Shown: positions 24,979 through 38,821 of the stretch, in pieces
Layout: the number at the start of each line of letters is the position of its first letter
Numbering within the stretch: position 1 is the first letter of the stretch
Assembly (NCBI RefSeq): GCF_000002425.4
Contig: NC_037259.1
Span: forward strand, 4,493,481 to 4,557,480
Direction of reading: 5' to 3'
DNA length: 64,000 nucleotides
Origin: Physcomitrium patens
Taxonomy: Eukaryota; Streptophyta; Bryopsida; Funariales; Funariaceae
Position numbers and translations under genes: made by a program
The notes under the pieces: model-generated
What the model was told of the DNA's origin: nothing
Database searches by the model: none
The model's input: only the letters and a program-made list of their open reading frames with translations

Positions 24979-27900
24979 GATTTACAAGAGTATAATTATA
25001 ATATTAAAGCTTTTTTTTTTCTTAATTAAGAATAGATTACTTTTTTTTCTTGATAAAACTTAAGCATATTAAGAGTTGTAGATTACCTTCTTATAAATTG
25101 ATATTGTTCTTATTATTTTATTTTTTTTATTTTTAAGTCTTCTCTTTTATTTGTCTTTAGTGATATTAGACATCTTCCCTTCTTTAAATATTATTATGAT
25201 AAAACTTCTTGAAATAAAGAATGCAATGGCACAAATGTAAGAAAAATTGATGAAATTAATGCTTACAATGCATCAAGTCAATTTATTGCCACATGGAGCA
25301 ACAAGAATAGTAAGAAGTGAAGATATAGAGATGATTGGAGTTGCTTCAACATTTGGATCAAATCACACCTTTTCTCCTATAATAGAGCATTCTTTCAATA
25401 TTAAGGAACCAAGGATTACATTGTCCAAGAAATTTGATGGCTTAAGATCCAAGTTTTGAGGATTTATCAATTAAGTATAACTTCTGATTGAACTTCAACT
25501 CCAAAGCTATTTAATTCTAAGATCAAAAGTTAGTTTCATTAATACACTCCTTTCAAGTTTAGTATTATCATGATTTTTATTATTTTTTAAATGATAAGAT
25601 TTAATATTGAATAATTTAGGGATTTTTTTTAGAAAAGTTTCAATCTATGTATGGAAAATATGATACAATTTATATAACAACCAATAAGATCCATATTTTA
25701 TTATAAAGAAATCAATCAATAATATTATATGCTTCAAAGTTTCAATAATTTACAACTAATATCAAGTGAGATGATGTTGTACTTATTAACCAATTTCTTT
25801 ATGGATTTTAACGTGAGATAAAAAAATTAATGCTTAATTTACTTAATCCTCAAATATTGAGTCAAGCAATTGACTTTACTAAAAAGTATGACAATTAAAT
25901 TTTTAAATTTTGATCTAAAAATCACATAAATGCACTACAATATTACTATAATTCAATGACAATGCCAATGTCTTTTCAATATATACATTCAAAAGTAGAG
26001 AATATAAAAATTATTGTGATATATTTCATATCTCTTACTGAGCAAGAAAAAACTCATCATTATCAAAAAGGATTGTGCTTGTATTATAGAGAACCTAAAA
26101 AAACTATTCAATATTGTCCAAAGAAGCAACACAACTATAGAATGAAGAGTATGGCCATCAAGGAAGATAATTGTCAAAAAACAAGTTTGTGCAACTATAA
26201 TAGGAACCATCTGATTGGAACCTTTTATGACACCTATTGAAGGTCCTATTTTCTTTTTAGAACATTCTTCTTGTTTTACAATAAACATGATTTTAGGACC
26301 TAAACATCAAAAAGCCTTTGCCTTGTTAGATTTAGAAGCTTCAAAGTATTTCTTAATTGAAGAACTTGCTAAAAAGCATACCATATCTTTAGTGAAGAAA
26401 ACTAAACCTATTCAAGTAGAAGTCATAGATGGTCATCTATTATCTTTAGAAAATATTTCTTATAAAAATTTTCTTATAGAAATAACAACTAATGGTCATA
26501 GTAGCTTTCTAATATTTAATATTATTAGATCTTTCTTTAATCCAATTATTTTAGATTTATCATGGTTAAAAAAATATAATCCAAAAATAGATTGAATTTC
26601 TTTTAGTCTTAATTTTTTTGAAAGTATAACTAAGAGTATATTTGATCAAGTAGAAAGTCATAAGTCTAATGTAATTAAATGTATATTTATAGGTATAAGA
26701 GCTTTTTTGTATGTTGCAAAAGAAGAATTATCTTGTTTCATTTATATTACACGTGTTTCTAATGGTAAAAAGACTTCAAGTGGTATTTTAAGCCAATATT
26801 AAGATTTTAAAGATGTATTTGAGAAGAAGAATGTGGATACTCTACCAAAAAATCATCCTTGTGATTGTTCAATTGACCTTCAAGAAAGAGCTCAATTATT
26901 GTTTGGACTAATTTATAGATATTTTGAATAAACTTTAAATTCAAGGAGTATATTGAAGAAAATCTGGCCAAAAATTTCATATGCTATTCCAAATCTCCAA
27001 CAATAAGTCCAATTTTATTTGTGAAGGAAAATGATTGATCATTGTAGATGTGTATCAATTATTGAAGATTTAACAAAATCATTATTAAGAATAGATATCT
27101 GCTATCTTTGATATTTTGACTTCTTGATCAATTAAATCAAGCTAAGATCTATACAAAAATAGATCTATGAAGAGCATATAATCCGGTATGCATCAAAGAA
27201 GGAGATCAATGGAAGACTACATTTTGAACAAGATATAGATATTTTGAATACAACGTCATGCCTTTTGGACTTACAAATGTATCCATAACTTTCTAATATC
27301 TAATAAACGATATTTTTTGAGAATTTTTAGATGACTTTAATATCTGTTATTTTAATCACATCTTAATCTATTATAAGAATATAAAAGAACATAAACTTCA
27401 TGTTTGTTATGTGTTATAAAAATTAAGAAATACAAGACTCTATGCCAGGATAGAAAAGTATATATTCTACATTACTCAATTTGACTTTTTAGGATACATC
27501 ATTTCAAATGATGAACTTATGATGGATTCTAAGAAAGTTCAAACTATTATAAATTAAAAGATTTCAAAAATGATAAGAGATGTCTAATATTTTTTGAGAT
27601 TTGCCAATTACTACCAGATCTTCATTAAGAACTTCTTTTAAGTTGCAACTCTATTTACACATTTGACTTGTAAAGACAAATTTCAATGGAATCAAGAAGT
27701 AGAAGCAAGATTTGAAGCTTTGAAGATAGCCTTTATTTTTGCACCAATCTTGTATTGAATTGAATTTTTTAAGCCATTTTTTTTTATAGAAATAGATGCA
27801 TCAGATTTTGCTTTTGGTGTCGTATTATCATAAGTAGGAATAGATGATAAACTTCATCTAATAGCTTTTATTTAAGAAAAATTTCAATAGCTGAGATCAA

Positions 27901-29789
27901 GTATAAGATTCACAATAAAGAACTTTTTATAATTATGGATTTATTTCAAGAATGGCACTATTATTAAAAAGACACTTGTAATCTAGTTATTATTTACATC
28001 AACCTTAATAATCTTAAATACTTTATGTGAGCAAGTGTTTTGAATTGCTTTTAAGTCCATTAGAGCATTTCTTTGTCAAGATTTGATTTTAAGATCATTT
28101 ATTGATCTAAAAAACAACAAGGTTTGTCTAATATCTTATTTAGATATTTTTATCTTGCACGAAAAGAAGGAGATGTATCTTTTGATCAACAAAGAACATT
28201 TTTCTTGAAGTCGGAGCATTTTCATCTTTGAGCAATAAAATCAACATTAATTGTTGATTCAATCCTTGTCAAATGAATCCAATCAAGTATGTCCTTTGAT
28301 TCTCTTATTCATGATATTAAAAATTCTTCTTCTAAGTATTATGATACTTCTAAGTTTGAGTTAAAAAATAACCTATTTTATTTTGAAAGATGCCTAAACA
28401 TTCCAAAAAGAGAAGTACATTTATGTATTCTTCAAGCATGTTATCACTTTCTACTGGCAAACATTTTGGATACAACAAGACTTTAGAACTTATATTCAAA
28501 GATTTTTAGTGGTCACATATGTGAAAGATAGTGAAAGACTTTATCTAGTCATGTGATACTTGTTCAAGGTTAAAAATTCCTTGTCATCGATCCTTTGGAC
28601 TTTTTCAACCATTATCCATTCTAAAATAACTATAGTCTTCTATTTCTATGGATTTTATCACAAATCTTCTAGTCTTAGGTTCTTATGTCTTTATATTTGT
28701 GATAGTAGATTATTTCACGAAGATGTCATATTTTATACCATATACAAAAGCTATCATAGGTGAAGAAACAACTAAGCTTTTCTTTGATAATATCTATTGC
28801 TATCAAGGATTGCTTAAAGATATTATATTGAATAGGAAAATTTAGTTTATATCAAGATTTAAAAAAATATTTTTTAAGATTCTAAAAGTAAATATAAAAC
28901 TATATTTGGCTTTCCATCCTCAAATTAATAGACAAATAGAGTGTGTAAATCAAATTTTGAAGCAATATTTGAAGTGTACCATCAACTACCAACAAGATGA
29001 TTAGATAAATTTTTTGCAATTGGCAAAGTTTACTTATAATAAAAGATACATTTTTCTATGAAATAAACACCTTTCTTTATTAATTATGGTTATTATCTAT
29101 AACTTGATGTTTTTGACTTTTCAAAAGTTGATAATCTTATTGTAGAAGATTTAGCAAATCATTTATTTGAGCTACATACAATAATGAAGGTGTCACTAAA
29201 AGAGGCTCGAGAACAACAAAAGAAAAATGTGGATGCTTATCGTAAAGAACAACCTCATTTCTATATTGAAAATAAAGTATGATTATTTTGTTATAATATC
29301 AAAACTATTTACTTTTGTAAGAAGTTGGATTATTATAGTTTTAAATTATTTACTATTTTTAAATAAATGAATCCAATTGTTTATTGATTACATCTACTAG
29401 AATCTATGAAAATCTATCTCATATTTTACGTGTCTCTTTTAGAATCATATAAGACAATGAATATTTTGAGAAGAAGACAAATACCACCACTTCCTATAAA
29501 AGTAGATAATAATCAATAATTTGAGATAGAAGAAGTCTTAAACTCAAGGTGGCATCGATATAGGTTGAAATATCTTATTCATTGGTACAGATACAATATT
29601 AGAAAATGTACATAGAAGCCACCAAAAAAATCTTATAAATACAATAGAGAAGATCAAAGCCTTTCATCAACAACATCTATCAAAATCAAAATGAAGAATA
29701 ACAAATCTTTGTTATAAAAGCAACAGAATTTGAAAAAGATTGTATTCTACTTTCTATCTTTGTTTGTAATTTTTGTATAATTGTGGCAT

Positions 29790-30261
29790 TAAGAAGATGG
29801 AAAATCAACAGCCAGTGGATTCAACTCAAGAGCCATCATTTATTGATTTATTAGATAAGACATCGTAATTATTACAGCCTTCAAGATGACATAATAGAGA
29901 TGAAGACCTTCGAGAACAACATGTTCTTTCTCAAATACATGGCAAGATATAATATATTTAATATCACGACCTGGGAAGTGACTCTCAATGTTTGATGATT
30001 TTATTGGAGGTAAGTATGACTCTTGATGGTATTACAAATTTTTTTATTTGAAAGAAGTTATGAAAGTTTCAACAATGATCAATTAACAAGATGGTATTTT
30101 TGTCTTGAAATAGAATATTACCAATGATTAAAAGGACCTATTAACTATCTTTGAAAAGAACAAAGATCAAAGTACGTGGCAAATATAATTTGCCACATCT
30201 TAGATTTCTTTAACATATGATCATTGCTCCTTATAGAACTCATTCTTAGAAGGAGAAATAA
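29790..30261 (+). other. Extra region between chromodomain and 3' LTR in gypsy B
   Basis: After the chromodomain, where many chromoviruses would go straight to the LTR, about 450 bp remain that are collinear with 45690-46153 in element A (shared blocks such as 'gagccatcattt', 'ttattacagccttcaagatg' and 'atgaagaccttcgagaa'). In both copies it looks like degraded coding sequence with an ATG near its start. I do not recognise the product. Confidence 0.6.
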
Positions 30262-30802
30262 TGTCATGGATATATATCTATTGTAATTATTATCTAGGTA
30301 TTATAAATAAAAAGAAGTAAATAAAAATAGATTAATTTCATAATACCTTATAGAAAAGATTTTTTAGAAGCTTTTAGATACTATTTTGACTTTATTTGTG
30401 TTTGTAGTTGATTAGTAGGTTAGAAACTTGATCAATAAGTTAATCATATGCCACATATATTAATAACTTATAGAATAAGCTAATTATGAGGTATCCTTAT
30501 AGAAAACTTATCTTGGAAGTTAAAATATGTGTCATGCAAAATCAACATGTTTTTGGAGGTCCTATAGAATATAAATCTTAGGTAGATAATATATATAGAG
30601 GCAAAACTAAAGCCTTCTTCTTTCTAGTCAATTATTTTTTTATTTCTAATCTAATTTCAAGAGTCTCTAATTTCCTTGTCTTTTAGGAATAGCTATTTCA
30701 ATTTTCTTTTTAATATACATACTTCTCTATTTTTATTTTGTCATATTTCTTTAAAAGAATCTCACTTGTTTATTTGCTTTCATTGAATTCTTATCCTTGA
30801 CA
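30262..30802 (+). repeat. 3' LTR of gypsy B
   Basis: 541 bp, TGTCATGG to CCTTGACA. A purine-rich stretch 'agaaggagaaataa' precedes it and may be the polypurine tract. Confidence 0.9.
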
Positions 30803-33800
30803 TAGCTTCTATGTTTACAAAAGCTTATTCATCAAGATTAGAATCTATGTAAATTATCATGGTATATTTTAAATTTCTTATTAAAAAAGAAAAGACTCAA
30901 CATTGTCAAAAATATTTGTGTTTATATTATAGAAAATCTAAAGATACTGCTTAATGTTAACTAAAGAAGCAATACAACTACAAAAAGAAGAACATAGTTG
31001 CCAAAAATGATGATGTTTTGAAAAACCAATTTTTCTAGCTACAATAGAGACTATATGGTAGAATCTTATATGATATCTAGTAAAGGTTTTATCTTCTCCT
31101 TAGATTCTTCACCTTATTTTATAATAGAAATTTTTTGAAGATCAAAAAATCACAAAGTCTTAACCTTGATAGATTCAAGAGCCTCAACCTAATTTATAGA
31201 GGAAGAATTTGTTAAACAATAAGAAATATCCATAGATAAAAAAAACAAATATAAAAATAATAGGTAGTTATTTATTGTCTTCTAGAAATATCATCCATAA
31301 AATTATTCTTTTAGGTATAGCAGGTAGTAGTCATAATAACTTAATAATATTTAATGTGATTAAATTTCTTTTTAACTCAATTATTTTAGGATTGTTATGG
31401 CTAAAAAAATTTATTCTTCAAATAGACTAAATTTCTTGTAACCTTAATTTTTTTTGTAGTTTAGCCTAAGATTTTACTAATCAAATAGAAATCCATAAGT
31501 CCAATATGTCCAAACCTTTATTGATAGATGCAAGAACTTTTATATATATTGCAAAAGAATGGTCAATTTTTGTTATATATGCCACACCTATTTTTGATAG
31601 AAAAAAGATTTCAAGTATTATTTCAAGAAAATACCAAGATTATTAAGATATTTTTTTTAAAAAAATATAAATATTCTTCTAGAGCATTGTCTCTATAATT
31701 TTTCCATCAATCTTTAAAAAATATTTCAACCACAATTTGGACCAATCTATAACCTATCATAAAATAAGTTGGCTACATTCAAAAAATACATTGACAAGAA
31801 CTTGGCTAAGAATTCATACAATATTCTAAATTTCCAAAAAAGACTCTTATCTTATTTGTAAAGAAAAAAGATAGATCTTTGCAAATGTATGTAGACTATT
31901 GAAGACTTAATAATATCACCACCAAGAATATGTATGCTATATCTTTGATTTTAGGACTTTTTGATCAACTCAATTAAGCAAAGATCTACACTAAAATAGA
32001 TCTATAAGGAACTTATAACTTAGTATGCATTAAAGAAGGATATGAATGGAAAATTATATTTTCAACCAAGTATGAGCATTTTAAATATAATGTCATAGCT
32101 TTTGGACTAATAAATATACCAACTATTTTTTTATAACTAATAAATGATATCTTTTATAAGTTATTTAATGAATTTATTGTTTTTTATCTAGATGAAATCT
32201 TAATCTATTCTAAGAATACAAAAGAGCATAAATTTTATCTTTTTTATGTATTAAAATAACTAAAAGATGTAGAATTATATACCAACATAAGAAGTATATA
32301 TTTTATACTATCGAAGTTGATTTCTTATATTAAATTATTTTAAATGATAGCCATATAATTGATTTAAAGAAGGTTTAGACTATCATAGATTAAAAGATCA
32401 TAAAAACATTCACAAATGTGTAATATTTTTTAAGATTTGTTAATTATTATTAAATCTTCATTAAATTTTTTTTTCAAGTTGTGGCTCTTCTTACACCTCT
32501 AATATATAAAGATAAACTTGAATGGAGCAAAGAAGTTGAAGCATCTTTTAAATCCTTGAAGACATCATTTATTTTTGTACTAAATTTGTATCATGTTGAT
32601 TTTTTTAAGATATTATTTATAAAAATAGGTACATCAAACTTTGCTATATGTACAATTTAGTCACAAATAGAAGAAAATTACAAACTCTATCTAATAACTT
32701 TCTATTCTAAAAACTTTTTTGTAGTTGAGATTAATTACAAAATCTATAACAAAGAATTTTTTTATAATTGTGGACTTATTTTAAGAATGGCGTCATTATC
32801 TTGAAGGTACTTTCAATTCAATCATTGTGTATACAAATCACTAGAACCTCAAGTACTTCATATTGATACATGTTTTGAATCGTTACTAATCCTATTGAAA
32901 TATAATTTTATCAAGATTAGATTTCAAGCTCACTTATTGATTCAAAAAAAAAGAAGATTTGTTAGACAACTATTCTAGACATTCTTATCTTAGATCAAAA
33001 GGAGAAGATACATCTTTTGATCAAAAAAAAATAGTTGTCTTGAAGCCAAAGTATTTTCATCTTTGAGCAATGAAATCAATATTAACTATTAATTTAATAT
33101 TTTTTAAGAAAGTTCAATTGAGTAAGTCCTTTGATTATTTTTATGATGTTAAGAATAATTTTTTAAAATCTTATGATATTTTAAAGTTTGAATTCAAGAA
33201 TAATTCATTCCATTTTGAAAGAAAATTATACATTCTAAAAAACAAAGCTCAATTATGTGTTTTTCAAGCTTGTTACAACTTTTTAACAATCAAATAATTT
33301 AAATATAATAAAAATTTGGAATTAATATCTAAAGATTTTTGGTGGCTTCAAATGTAAAAGGTAGTTAAAGACTTTGTACAATCATGTAATGTTTCTTCAA
33401 GATCAAAAATTCCTTGTCATTGATCCTATAGACTTTTTCAGCAATTACCTATTCTAGAACAACTATACTCTTTTATTTCTATAGACTTCATTATGGATAT
33501 TTTAATTTCAAGTTCTTATGATTTTATATTTGTACTAGTAGATCGTTTCATCAAAATGACATATTTTGTATCATATACTAAATCTATCAAAAGTAATAAA
33601 ATATATAAGTTTTTTTTAATAATATCTATTACTCTCATGGATTTTCAAAGAATATTATATTGGATAGAGGGATGCAATTTATATCAAAATTTTAGAGAAT
33701 TCTTTTCAAGATTTCGAAAGTAGATATTAAAATATCTTCAGCTTTTCATCCTTAAAATAATAGACAAATGGGACAATTGAATTAAGTTTTAGAGTAGTAT

Positions 33801-34000
33801 TTAAGGTATATCATCAACTACCAATGAGATGATTGGACAATTCTTTTATCATTGGCAGAGTTTGATTATAATAATAGAATACATCCTTCTATTCAATATT
33901 TTTTTTTTTAATTATGATTATTATCTATAACTTGATATTTTTGACTTTTCAAAAGTTGATAATCTTGCAATAATTTTTTTTACAAATTTCTTATCAAAGG

Positions 34001-34317
34001 TATTGAAGTAAGTCACTTAGTAAAAGATATTACCTTAGCTAAGTTGCTAGTGGTCAAAAGGTAGCAAAAGAGTATAAAGAAATTATTATGGTGGCTTATA
34101 GGATTTGTAGGTAGCGGCTAGGTTAAGAAAGAACCTAGGGTTTAGTTGGATGAAGTAGAAATGGATGTAATGTCAATGGAAGTTGCCTCGTTGGTTGGCA
34201 ACCACCACCTATAAGTGACAAGAGTTGGAAGTAAGAATTATCTTACTCCATACTCCCTTTTATAAGCAACCTTGCTGATGTTAAGTGTTGTAACTTCAAA
34301 GTCCTTGTTCTTCAATA
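34001..34317 (+). repeat. 5' LTR of copia C
   Basis: 317 bp, same length as the 3' copy and about 91% identical by hand count. Confidence 0.93.
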
Positions 34318-34331
34318 GGTTATGGGCCCAC
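34318..34331 (+). other. Primer-binding site of copia C, matching the anticodon arm of initiator tRNA-Met
   Basis: The 14 bases directly after the 5' LTR, GGTTATGGGCCCAC, are the exact complement of the anticodon-arm segment GTGGGCCCATAACC of plant initiator tRNA-Met (sequence from memory; CAU anticodon inside). This is the half-tRNA priming mode known from Drosophila copia and yeast Ty5, in contrast to the usual plant copia site complementary to the tRNA 3' end. Confidence 0.8.
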
Positions 34332-37300
34332 TCACCTTTAGTTGTGAGTTTTGAAGTTCTTTGAAGTCTTTGTTGGTGTTAAGAATAGATCTTATGGTTG
34401 TTGCTGATGTTAGAGTTTGGTAACTTCTAAATCTCTTTTTGCATCTAGTTGTTGATGTAGTTATGATCTTATTTGTTGTTGAGTGCATTCATAGTCCTAG
34501 AGGTTATTAGATACCTTAGATTGATGTTTAAAGACACTTGTATTGTGTTTCCTTGCTGAGTTTCATCATTGGTGCTTTAACTTTGTGCTTTGTGACGTTG
34601 GAAGTATTTTATGAAAGAAGAAAGGTGATTAAAGAGAGAAAAAGCTTATTCAAGAGGTTATCTGATTTGTGAGAAGACTTATAAGTGAAGTTGAGAGTGA
34701 TTGAAGAGTGTAAACAATAGTTTACTCATTAAGACGGCATTCTAGGTTTTTAAGGTAGCAACATCTTCTTGTTGATTTTGAAAGTTTATTCTTTCTTTTT
34801 CTTGATTTATTTTTATACATTCTTTTTTTAAACATGGCTGCAAGTGATGGTGAGGATTTGAGAGTAATTGAGAAGTTTAGAGGTGACAACTTCTACCATT
34901 CGAAGAAGAAAATGGAATTGTTGTTAGCTTCATTAGACCTTTGAGATATTATTGATGAAAGTGAAGACTCTCCAAGTGACAATGTTGATGTGAAGGTGAA
35001 GAAGGAGTACAAACAACGTGAAAGAAAGGCTTTTGGCATGATTGTAATAAATCTTGATGATGCCAAATTTTCACATGTAATTGCTTTCATTGGACCAGCA
35101 AAAGCATAGAAGATTCTTTGCAATATCTATGAGAGTAGAAATCTTGTCAATATTCTATAGACAAGAAGGAAGTTCTTAATAATAAAGATGGAAGAAGGAG
35201 ATGACGTCATGGCTCATGTCAATAAGGTAAAAGCACTTGCAAACCAACTAGCAGTTGTTAATACACTAGTTGAAGATAGAGAAATTATGTTGATATTACT
35301 CATGAGCCTTCTCGAGTCCTATAACTATCTCATTGTGGCATTGGAGTCCATCAATATAAAGAAGCTTACTATGAACTATGTCACATGAAGACTTGCCCAT
35401 GAAGTAACTAAGAGAAAAGAAAAAGAGCATCAAAGTGAAGATTTGGCTTTATTTTCAAGACAAGGCAAAGGTAGCTTTTTTCATCAACGTGATATTTCAA
35501 GGAGCAACATGAAAAATTACTATATTTGTGGAAAATGAGGTCACTTTGCTAAGAATTGCTACAAAGCCAAGAAAGGAGATAGAGAGAATGCAAACAATGC
35601 TTGTGATAACTTTGGTGAAGATGACTATGCTTTCATGGCAAGTGAAAGAGCCTCTATGGCTGCAATATCTAAGTAGATTATAGATTCAGGTGCTATTAAG
35701 CACATGACACCATATAAGTATTTATTTGACACTTATAAAAAAATTCCAGCAACCAAAGTTTGATTGGGAGACAATGGCATGGTACAAGCCATTGGAATTG
35801 GTTCAATTTTTGTAGAGATCGTTGTGAAGGGCCAAATCAAGAGGATCAAATTGAAAGAAGTCTTACATGTGCCAAAGATGAAAAAGAACCTCCTTTCAGT
35901 GAACAAACTTATATCACATAGTTGTAAGATTCAATTTGATATAAATAGATGCTTTATGAAGACAATGAGTGGATAACATGTTGCCAAAGGATTAAGAGAT
36001 GGAAATCTCTACTTTATCAATTGTAAGAAGGTGAATGGAGTTGAAGTGGCTGCATTTGCTGATTTTCTACAAGACCAAGTCAAGTTTGAAATCTGGCATC
36101 AACGACTTAGTCATTTGAATGCCAAATGCATGAAAGAGCTTCAATCCATGATAAGTCGCTTGAATCTTGGTCATTTCAGCCACAATACCATGACACTTGC
36201 TTGTGAAGGTTGTATACAAGATAAACAATAAAGGAATTTATTTTCAAATGGAGTTACAACATGTACAATCAAATTATTGGAGATTATACATTTTGATGTT
36301 TGTAGACCAGTGAAGACACTATCAATTGGAAGAGCAAGGTACTTTGTCACATTAATTGATGATTTTTCAAGAAAAATATGGATTTACATCATAAAAGCTA
36401 AGAATGAGTACTTTTCAAGGTTTAAGGAGTTTAAAGCTCTTATAGAAAAATAATGTGAGCGCAAGTTCAAAGCATTGTGTATAGACAATGGAGGTGAATA
36501 TATGTCAAAGCATTTTGATAAATTCTTGAAGATTCAAGGTATTACAAGACAAACCTCTACTCCTTATACTCCACAACAAAATGGAATTGCTGAAAGAGTA
36601 AATTATACCATTGTAGAGATGGCAAAGAATATGCTTCATGCACAACACCTTACGCATGAATATTGGACTGAAGCCATGGTTACTTTAGTGTACACAAGGA
36701 ATAGATATCCTACAAGTTCACTCACATCAATGACTCCACAAGAAGTTTGGAGTGGCAAGAAACCTTGTGTTTCATACATGAGGATCTTTGGATGCATTGC
36801 TTATGCAAAGATACCAGATTGCATGAGGTCCAAACTTGGTACAAAGAGTACAAAATGTATATTTGTTGGATATTGTGAAGGTACAAAGGCATACATGCTA
36901 ATGTGTTTAGAAACCAAGAAGATCATCAAAATTCGTGATGTTGAATTTTTGGAGCATAAGAGTACTTTTGAGCACTTGGAAAGGTGTCTAAGTGGGAGTA
37001 ATGGTATGTTTGTGGACACATCATCAATTTCAACAAAGAAAAAAGAAGAAGATGATAGTGACAATGAAGATGGAAGAAATACAAATCAAAGTGAAGTACC
37101 AAAGAAAGTAGACTATAGTGTGCCTTCAATTGTTAGAACCAACAATGAATACAATGACGATATTGATGATAATGATGATGATGAGGAGTATCAATCTTTA
37201 AGTAAGAAAAGACAAGCTTTAAGGAATAAGAAGCTTAGAAGAGAGTATGAAGTACAAGAAGATGAAGCCTCTCCAAATGAAAGAAGATATCTTTTGAGAG

Positions 37301-38237
37301 AAAGAAAACCACGTGGTGAATGATGGAAGGACCACATATTTCCTCAAGTAAGTGAAGAACATGCCAATGTTGCTCTTCTTACTGATCCATTAAGGTTGTG
37401 TGATGCAATGAAGTCTATGGATGCTATCAAGTGGAAGAATGCTATGGAAGAAGAATACAAATCACTCATGGACAATGGAACATGGGAATTGACTCAACTT
37501 CCACCAAATCGATCTTCAATTGGTTGTAAGTAGGTGTTTAGAACCAAAAGGGATGCAATGGATAATATTGTGAGATACAAGGCTAGATTGGTTGCCAAAG
37601 GCTACTCACAAGTTTTTGGTGTTGTTTTTAATGAAATATTTGCTCCTATGGCCAAATTCACCACCATTAGAACCATTGTCGCAATTGTGATAGTAATAGA
37701 CTTAGAGATGCATCAAATGGATGTGAAGACGACATTCTAGAATAGAAGTTTGAAAGAAGACATCTACATGGATCAACCTCAAGGATTTGTTGAAGATGGC
37801 AATCAATATCTTATTTGTAAGTTGAAGAAATCTTTGTATGGACTAAAACAATCTCCAAAGACATGGTACCAATGTATTGATACTTTCTTTGTGACTGAAG
37901 GATTTGTAAGCAATGAGGCTGATCATTTCTTGTATGTGATGCAATCAAATGAGTTCATATTGATTGTCTTCTTATATGTTGATGATTTAATTATCTTAAC
38001 CAATACTATGAAGATGATGGATTGGTTGAAGGTAAAGTTAGAAAGAAAGTATGGGATGAATGATTTGAGAGAGCTTCGCTATTGTTTAGGAGTGGAGTTT
38101 ATAAGAGATTGTGCTAACAAGACCATTACAATGAGGCAAAGCAAGTATATTGAAGAGGTATTGAAACAATTCAATATAGAAGAATGTAAGTCTATTCGAA
38201 TACCTTTGGAGGTAAATTTGAAGTTGATGAAGCTCAT

Positions 38238-38821
38238 TGTAGAATAGATAAATAAATTTTGTAGTAAGTTACTGGTTGGTTATTGACAACCTTGAGAATT
38301 AGACTGATGGTTAGGCAGTTTAGTTGGTAACAATAGGTTGTTAGTGAAATAAATGATTGAGAATTCAAAAGATCATAATCTTTGGAATCCGTTGGCCGAT
38401 GGATCATCTTTTGGGTAGGATAAAGAGGTTGAGAAGTGGGAGACGAGGGCCAGACTATGAGAGTAGTAAGTCGAGATATTGAATTATAGTGATGAATTGA
38501 GAAACTGAATACAATAGGTAAGCTGGAGATCAATAATTGAATATATATAAATCACAAAGAGAGTAAGTGGAAGATGAACGAATAAGAATATGGAAGTATT
38601 GTTAAATTGATACTTATAGAATGGATTATGTGTTGAATTAAGATAGAAGTAGTAAGCCTTGGTGTTTTGTAGTTTGATAATTGATTTTAGATAGCCAAAG
38701 TACAATAAATTGTGACACTAACAGATCCAATTCATATAACTAGTCTTTCCTTGTATTCGAATCGACCTCTATTAGTTCAATTGCTTTAGTATACTGAAGC
38801 TTGAACACAACGAGAATAACA
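38238..38821 (+). repeat. 5' LTR of gypsy-like D
   Basis: 584 bp, TGTAGAATAG to GAGAATAACA, about 90% identical by hand count to the 3' LTR over the first 235 aligned bases. Confidence 0.9.

Larger units (their letters stand above)
24431..30802 (+). mobile_element. Gypsy element B: chromodomain Ty3/gypsy fossil inserted in A
   Basis: A 6.37-kb element with LTRs at 24431-24978 and 30262-30802 (TG...CA-type ends, TGTCATGG and CCTTGACA). Internal parts in order: gag (about 25230-26200), aspartic protease (about 26215-26600), reverse transcriptase (about 27000-27560), RNase H (about 27740-28000), integrase (about 28280-29200) and chromodomain (about 29500-29650, with an 'EIEEVLNSRWHR' type start). 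An extra region of about 450 bp lies before the 3' LTR. It is a close relative of A. Its LTRs differ at roughly one site in six by eye, mostly transitions. It is broken many times over. I could not find a convincing target duplication. Confidence 0.88.

Noticed and set aside
24426-30807. Target-site duplication around gypsy B
   Set aside because: The flanks GTACT and TAGCT match at only two of five positions, so I do not claim one. The edges rest on LTR alignment only.
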